Assembly (NCBI RefSeq): GCF_900109145.1 | Contig: NZ_FNYY01000020.1 | Span: forward strand, 1 to 64,000 | Reading direction: 5' to 3' | DNA from: Marinovum algicola | GTDB taxonomy: Bacteria > Pseudomonadota > Alphaproteobacteria > Rhodobacterales > Rhodobacteraceae | DNA: 64,000 bases | Part shown: positions 59,730-64,000 of the stretch, in pieces | How positions within the stretch are numbered: the stretch's first letter is position 1 | Layout: every line of letters starts with the position of its first letter | The notes under the pieces: generated by a model | What the model was told of the DNA's origin: nothing | The model's input: only the letters and a program-made list of their open reading frames with translations | The model's database searches: none | Position numbers and translations under genes: made by a program

Positions 59730-60362
59730 ATGAAACTCTACAACGCGAATTTCTCGCCCAATGCGCTGCGTGTGCGGGCGGTGGCACACGAACTGGGCGT
59801 GGACCTCGAAATCGTCCAGGTCGACATCCGGGCCGGGGACAACCGCGCGGCGGAATTTCTCGCTCGCAATCCCAATGCAAAGGTGCCCGTTTTGGAGGAC
59901 GGGAATTTCGTGCTTTGGGAATCCCGGGCAATTTGTGCCTATCTGGCGGGGCTTCGGCCCGAGGCGGGCCTCTATCCTGAGGGCCGCAAGGCGCGGTCCC
60001 TCGTCGATCAATGGACCTGGTGGCAAGCGATCCACCTTGGCCCGGCGATGCAGAAATTGTCCTTTGAGCTGTTTCTCAAAGAGAAATTCGGCATGGGCGA
60101 TCCCGATCCGACTGTGGTCGAAGCGGAACGAAAAGCCACAGATCAGTTCCTTGCCGTTCTGGAAACCGGACTCGACGGCAAGGACTGGATCGCAGGCGCA
60201 CTCAGCCTTGCCGACTTCTATCTTGCGACCACCTTCATGTATCGCGATCAAGCGGGGATTTTACTGGACCAGTACCCAGGAGTTGCGAGTTGGATCGACC
60301 GGCTAGAAGCGCGTGACAGCTGGCAAGAGGCTGTGGCACCCCTAAGGGCGCTTTTCCGCTGA
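59730..60362 (+). CDS. glutathione S-transferase
   Basis: A 210-aa GST: thioredoxin-like N-terminus (MKLYNANFSPNALRVRAVAHELG, NPNAKVPVLEDGNFVLWESRAICAYLAG with cis-Pro and Glu-Ser) and an all-helical C-terminal domain with LSLADFYLATTF. It would conjugate glutathione to electrophiles. Last gene of the operon, 20 bases behind the oxidoreductase. Confidence 0.92.
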   Translation: MKLYNANFSPNALRVRAVAHELGVDLEIVQVDIRAGDNRAAEFLARNPNAKVPVLEDGNFVLWESRAICAYLAGLRPEAGLYPEGRKARSLVDQWTWWQAIHLGPAMQKLSFELFLKEKFGMGDPDPTVVEAERKATDQFLAVLETGLDGKDWIAGALSLADFYLATTFMYRDQAGILLDQYPGVASWIDRLEARDSWQEAVAPLRALFR

Positions 60363-60451
60363 CGTCGTGATCCAGGGGGTAACATACCCCTGACGAGTGC
60401 CGAGGTTGACGATACGGTCGGCCGTTGTCATCGCTTTGATCTGATCGTGGG

Positions 60452-60858
60452 TCAGAAAGTCAACTGACCCAGCCTCCCGATCAGGTCATCCAGTTCGCGG
60501 ATCATCCGCTCACCTGACAGTGAGCGATCCACCACAGTGGCCGCCAAGGCTTCGCGCGTGCAGTCATCCACGATGCACAACACACGGAACCTTTGGCCAT
60601 TAGCAAAGGCATCGGACACGAAGTCCAACGACCAACGCTGATTGGCGCGATCCGGCACTAGGATGGGCCTGCGCGTACCCAGTGCGCGTTTGCGTGATCA
60701 CCTGCGGCGCACGGCCAGCCCTTCCTCGCGATAGAGACGGAAAAGCTTCTAATGGTTCACTTCAAAACCCTCTCTGGCCAAAAGGATGCCCTAACTACGA
60801 TATCCGAACCGGCGACGTTTATTCGCCAGTTCCCGCAGCCATTGGCGCAGGGCGTGGT
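60452..60858 (-). pseudogene. decayed IS3-type transposase (OrfB) fragment
   Basis: One frame reads RYGYR-like debris, ILLAREGFEVNH, KLFRLYREEGLAVRRR, SRKRALGTRRPILVPDRANQRWSLDFVSDA and VLCIVDDCTREALA, the start of an IS3/IS407-like integrase core. Three in-phase stops (near 60791, 60749 and 60698) and a cut at 60452 make it a pseudogene. Confidence 0.85.
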
Positions 60859-61334
60859 CGCTCCGATCCTGATTCCGATATGACTGGGAGTTCCATAAGT
60901 CCTTGATCCAGGCCTGTGGGTCACAAAATCTGTTGTCGCTTCATGCAGTTCTTTACGAAAAATATCTGCGGTACCAGATGTTGGTTCTTACATACCGTGG
61001 GCAAGAAGCCGTGGAAGAACATCGAAAAAGGCCTAGTCCACATGCTTGCGGCCTTCTGACGTTCTGCGAACTTGGCTGGCATGACCCCGGGTCCGACGCG
61101 GATAGCGGACTTAACTCTTGCTGCGGATCTTAGGCGCGCCGCTTTCGCCCGAGAAGTATTCGTCCCAGGTGCGCCCGAGTCATGCGCACTCTTGGCCAAG
61201 AGCCAACTTAACATATGCTTGCTTATACGTTTTTGAGCCGTGTAGCCGCAAAGCTAAAATGTCACCCATGAGCAATTCAGGAATGTCACTCTCCCTTCCG
61301 AGACTGAGGGAGATTGGGCATGGGATGGGTGGTT
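60859..61334. other. insertion-sequence debris without a gene
   Basis: No supported gene. AATGTCAC occurs at 61258-61265 and 61282-61289, close to where an ISNCY-type element would begin, and may belong to its left end. The rest has no recognisable signal. Confidence 0.4.
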
Positions 61335-61976
61335 ATGAGCGAGCGCGAGTTGAAGCGCGTGGAGGTTTTGGCGCAGGTCGATGATGGACGGCTGAGCGTC
61401 GACAATGCTGCGAACATGCTGGCACTGACGCGTCGGCAGATTTTCCGGCTGCTGAAGCTTTATCGTCAGGATGGCGCGTCGGCGATCCGGCACAAGGCGC
61501 GCGGCAAGCCCCCGAACAATCGCATCCACAAAGCCAAACGGGATTACGCGCTGTCGCTGATCAAAGACAACTATCCCGACTTTGGGCCGACCCTGGCGGC
61601 GGAGATGCTGGCCGAGCATCATGGGTTCAAGGTGTCGCGCGAGACGGTTCGCAAGTGGATGCAGGAAGACGGTCTTTGGCTCTCGCGCAAACAGCGTCGG
61701 ACATTTCATCAGCCCAGATTGCGCAGAGAATGCTTTGGCGAGCTCATACAGATTGACGGCTCGGAGCACCGCTGGTTCGAGGATCGGGGCGATCCCTGCA
61801 CCCTGCTCGTCTTCATCGACGATGCCACCAGCACGCTCATGGAACTGCGCTTCGTCAAGTCAGAGAGCACCTTCAGCTATTTCGAAGCATTGGAGCGCTA
61901 TCTGACGACGCACGGCCGCCCAGTTGCTTTCTACAGCGACAAGCACACGGTCTTTCGCGTTGTCATGGTCACGTAA
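61335..61976 (+). pseudogene. ISNCY-type transposase, C-terminus lost
   Basis: About 213 residues: MSERELKRVEVLAQVDDG, LTRRQIFRLLKLYRQDGA helix-turn-helix, HKARGKPPNNRI, RETVRKWMQEDGLWL, LIQIDGSEHRWFEDRG and LLVFIDDATSTLMELRF (two acidic catalytic residues), then FYSDKHTVFRV, where homology ends 4 codons before a stop. Full-length relatives run to about 400 residues or more and include the third acidic residue. Inactive remnant. Confidence 0.85.
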
Positions 61977-62482
61977 TTCTTGAGACTCTTTCGTAATGGC
62001 TATCCATTTTCGATATTTGGTAAGGTTATTCGTGGGATATCCACATGGGATTGGCATGCGCTTTCGAGGAACTTCGCCGCGCAATTGAGCAAGTCGGACC
62101 GTTCTGCGTTTTCCCCAAGCTGATCAATCGCTCTCCGCGCCGCCTGAAGATAACCCGGTTTTGGTGTACGGGCAGCACTCGCGCAGTTCGTCCGCGATTG
62201 GTTCTTGAGGCCCCCTGCCTCTCGAGACCTCTGACTTGGTAAGCTTTCAGCAAGTCGCGCAAGGCGATCCACAACTTTCCGTTTGTGCGGGAAGGCAATC
62301 CGAAGCTTGGTCTCGCCAACCCTGTCGCTTTTCATCGTCAACGCGGCTGCGAGCAAAGGTCGGGTCATTCCGAGATTGATGGCGGCGAGGGCTTTGAAGC
62401 GATCTATTCGGTTCTGGGAAACGAGCGCACCGTGACGGAGTTCTGGCGCAAGCATGTCCCCCGTCAGCACCTGTGGGACATC
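61977..62482. other. unassigned stretch between two transposon units
   Basis: A leftward open frame (62000-62560) reads like a plausible helical protein (RIDRFKALAAINLGMTRPLL...) but starts within the IS3 left end, has no Shine-Dalgarno and no family I know. Treated as unsupported; it may be a remnant. Confidence 0.3.
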
Positions 62483-62538
62483 TGATTTGATTTCGGATTG
62501 GAGGGTTTCTGGCTCATCGTAACCGCCAAGGAGTGGAG

Positions 62539-62913
62539 ATGAGACAGAAACCCGGAACACGGAAAGACCCCGCCGAAAAGGTCGTGAAGGACATTCGGCG
62601 GCGGACCAGGAAGCATCACTCGGCCGAGGAGAAGATCAGGATCGTTCTCGAGGGGCTGCGAGGCGAAGACAGTATTGCGGAACTCTGCCGACGAGAAGGG
62701 ATCGCCACGAGCCTGTATTACAGCTGGTCAAAGGAGTTTCTCGAGGCCGGGAAGAAGCGGCTCGCAGGGGATACAGCACGGCAGGCTACGAACCCCGAAG
62801 TCAAGGAATTGCGGCATGAGGCGACGGCGCTCAAAGAAGTCGTCGCGGACCTCACGCTGGAGAACCGCCTGCTCAAAAAAAGCATGCTCGGGGATGGGGA
62901 GTTCGAGGAATGA
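62539..62913 (+). CDS. IS3 transposase OrfA
   Basis: A 124-aa OrfA: HHSAEEKIRIVLEGLRGEDSIAELCRREGIATSLYYSWSKEF (helix-turn-helix) and a C-terminal leucine zipper (KELRHEATALKEVVADLTLENRLL). AAGGAG before the ATG at 62539. ATGA overlap with orfB suggests termination-reinitiation rather than the usual -1 frameshift. Confidence 0.9.
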   Translation: MRQKPGTRKDPAEKVVKDIRRRTRKHHSAEEKIRIVLEGLRGEDSIAELCRREGIATSLYYSWSKEFLEAGKKRLAGDTARQATNPEVKELRHEATALKEVVADLTLENRLLKKSMLGDGEFEE

Positions 62914-63890
62914 GATACCCAGCCTCCGAGAAGCTCGAGATCATTCGGCAAGTGGAGCAATCGCACCTTTCGGCGAAGCAGACCCTGGATCTCCTCGGCA
63001 TCCCCAGGACGACCTTCTACCGTTGGTATGATCGGTATCTGTCCCTGGGCGAAGCCGGGCTTGAGGACCGGCCCTCACGCCCGTCCCGGGTCTGGAACCG
63101 GATCCCGGATAAGGTTAGCGACGAGATTGTCGAGCTGGCCCTCGACGAACCGGAATTGTCGTCGCGGGAGCTGGCGGTGCGCTTCACCGACACCCAGCGC
63201 TACTTCGTGTCTGAAGCCAGTGTTTACAGGCTCTTGAAGGCGCAGGACCTGATCACGAGCCCGGCGTTTGTCGTCATCAAGGCAGCTGACGAGTTCCACG
63301 AGAAGACGGTGCGCCCCAACCAGCTTTGGCAGACTGACTTCACCTACTTCAAGGTTGTCGGCTGGGGTTGGTTCTACCTCTCAACGATCCTCGACGATTA
63401 CAGCCGCTACGTCATCGCCTGGCGGCTCTGCTCCACGATGAAGACGTCGGACGTAACAGCGACACTGGAGGATGCCCTGGTCGCCTCGGGCTGCGACAGT
63501 GCAACCGTCGCACACCGGCCGCGGCTGCTCAGCGATAATGGCAGCAGCTACATCTCTGGGGAGCTGGCTGACTGGATGGCTCGCCAGAATATGGATCATG
63601 TCCGCGGCGCTCCGCGCCACCCGCAGACCCAAGGGAAAATCGAGCGCTGGCACCAAACCCTCAAGAACAGGGTCCTGCTCGAGAACTACTACCTGCCCGG
63701 GGCACTTGAGGAGGCGGTCGCGAGCTTCATCGAACACTACAACCATCACCGCTACCACGAGAGCATCGGCAATCTCACACCCGCCGATGTCTATCTCGGC
63801 AGGGCAGAGACCATCCTGCAACGACGAAAGGACATCAAACGAAAGACCATCGAGCACAGACGCTTGCTGCACCGACAGAACGCGGCATAG
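62910..63890 (+). CDS. IS3 transposase OrfB (DDE integrase core)
   Basis: A 326-aa OrfB: N-terminal helix-turn-helix (KQTLDLLGIPRTTFYRWYDRY), then the rve core with LWQTDFTYFKV (first Asp), RLLSDNGSSYIS (second Asp) and HPQTQGKIERWHQTLKN (Glu). Intact in length and motifs, so this copy may still be mobile. Confidence 0.93.
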   Translation: MRYPASEKLEIIRQVEQSHLSAKQTLDLLGIPRTTFYRWYDRYLSLGEAGLEDRPSRPSRVWNRIPDKVSDEIVELALDEPELSSRELAVRFTDTQRYFVSEASVYRLLKAQDLITSPAFVVIKAADEFHEKTVRPNQLWQTDFTYFKVVGWGWFYLSTILDDYSRYVIAWRLCSTMKTSDVTATLEDALVASGCDSATVAHRPRLLSDNGSSYISGELADWMARQNMDHVRGAPRHPQTQGKIERWHQTLKNRVLLENYYLPGALEEAVASFIEHYNHHRYHESIGNLTPADVYLGRAETILQRRKDIKRKTIEHRRLLHRQNAA

Positions 63891-64000
63891 ACTGAAACCA
63901 CACCGAGCCAGACCCTCCGTTCGAGATCAGGCGCTCGTGTTCCAAATCACCTGACGACGGACACTCGGCAGTAACAATCGCCGGTTAAGTGGCAGTCAAA

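Larger units (their letters stand above)
62483..63930 (+). mobile_element. IS3-family insertion sequence, apparently complete
   Basis: Two transposase frames are bounded by imperfect inverted ends. The left end, TGAT followed by GGAGGGTTTCTGGCTC (about 62483-62514), is the counterpart of GAGCCAGACCCTCCG...GATCA on the right (about 63905-63930). No target duplication was evident by eye. Confidence 0.75.

Noticed and set aside
60921-61214. 97-aa leftward open frame in the transposon debris
   Set aside because: Mixed composition, no motif, and no conservation that I can recognise.
62000-62560. 186-aa leftward open frame
   Set aside because: No ribosome site and no family; its start lies within the IS3 left end. 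Could be a remnant, but not supportable.
1-64000. CRISPR arrays, rRNA and tRNA genes
   Set aside because: No regularly spaced repeats, cas genes, rRNA cores or cloverleaf-plus-CCA patterns were noticed on reading the window.

Overview
The window is GC-rich and looks like a large conjugative plasmid, or an integrated plasmid-like element, from an alphaproteobacterium, most likely of the Rhodobacteraceae or Rhizobiales type. The basis is an orphan RepC-type initiator, a complete VirB/VirD4 secretion operon, a VirD2-like relaxase, and many gene families typical of alphaproteobacterial plasmids (DUF736, DUF2493, DUF3768, ArdC, strawberry-notch). Family names come from recognising the protein sequences; no database search was run.

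Left edge (1-4.4 kb) is a mobile-element graveyard. An IS110/IS1111-like element has cut the 3' end off a large serine recombinase, and two IS66 remnants lie end to end. Next (4.9-18.7 kb) is a rightward accessory module: ArdC, DUF3768, a 660-aa ParB-like protein, a RelBE pair, a strawberry-notch protein cut by deletion, several small conserved plasmid families, a RadC-like protein, a PIN toxin pair and a DUF2493 protein. After a long structured spacer come a second ArdC, ParA/ParB, a candidate oriT near 23.86 kb and the MobC/relaxase pair. The candidate nic core lies on the minus strand, so the accessory module would be the leading region that enters the recipient first, and the transferred strand would be the template for its genes.

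From 25.6 to 32.2 kb an insert of different character separates the relaxase from the transfer genes. It carries a 1449-aa protein with an N-terminal P-loop (STAND/NACHT-like) NTPase and a C-terminal PD-(D/E)XK nuclease signature, a small Cys-rich protein and a membrane-anchored protein. This is the best candidate for an undescribed defence system. From 45.7 down to 32.2 kb the leftward operon encodes VirB1-VirB11, an EexN-like lipoprotein, VirD4 and an LPD7-domain protein. RepC follows at 47.1-48.3 kb, with a candidate antisense RNA upstream and an AT-rich tract inside the gene.

The right part (48.7-60.4 kb) is metabolic and efflux cargo: a metallo-beta-lactamase-fold hydrolase, BioY, an acyl-CoA dehydrogenase remnant, a TetR-controlled RND pump, and an HxlR-controlled set (DoxX, extradiol dioxygenase, DUF5519, quinone-oxidoreductase-like, GST) that suggests a response to quinones or electrophiles. 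The right edge (60.4-64 kb) again holds transposase debris and one intact IS3-type element.
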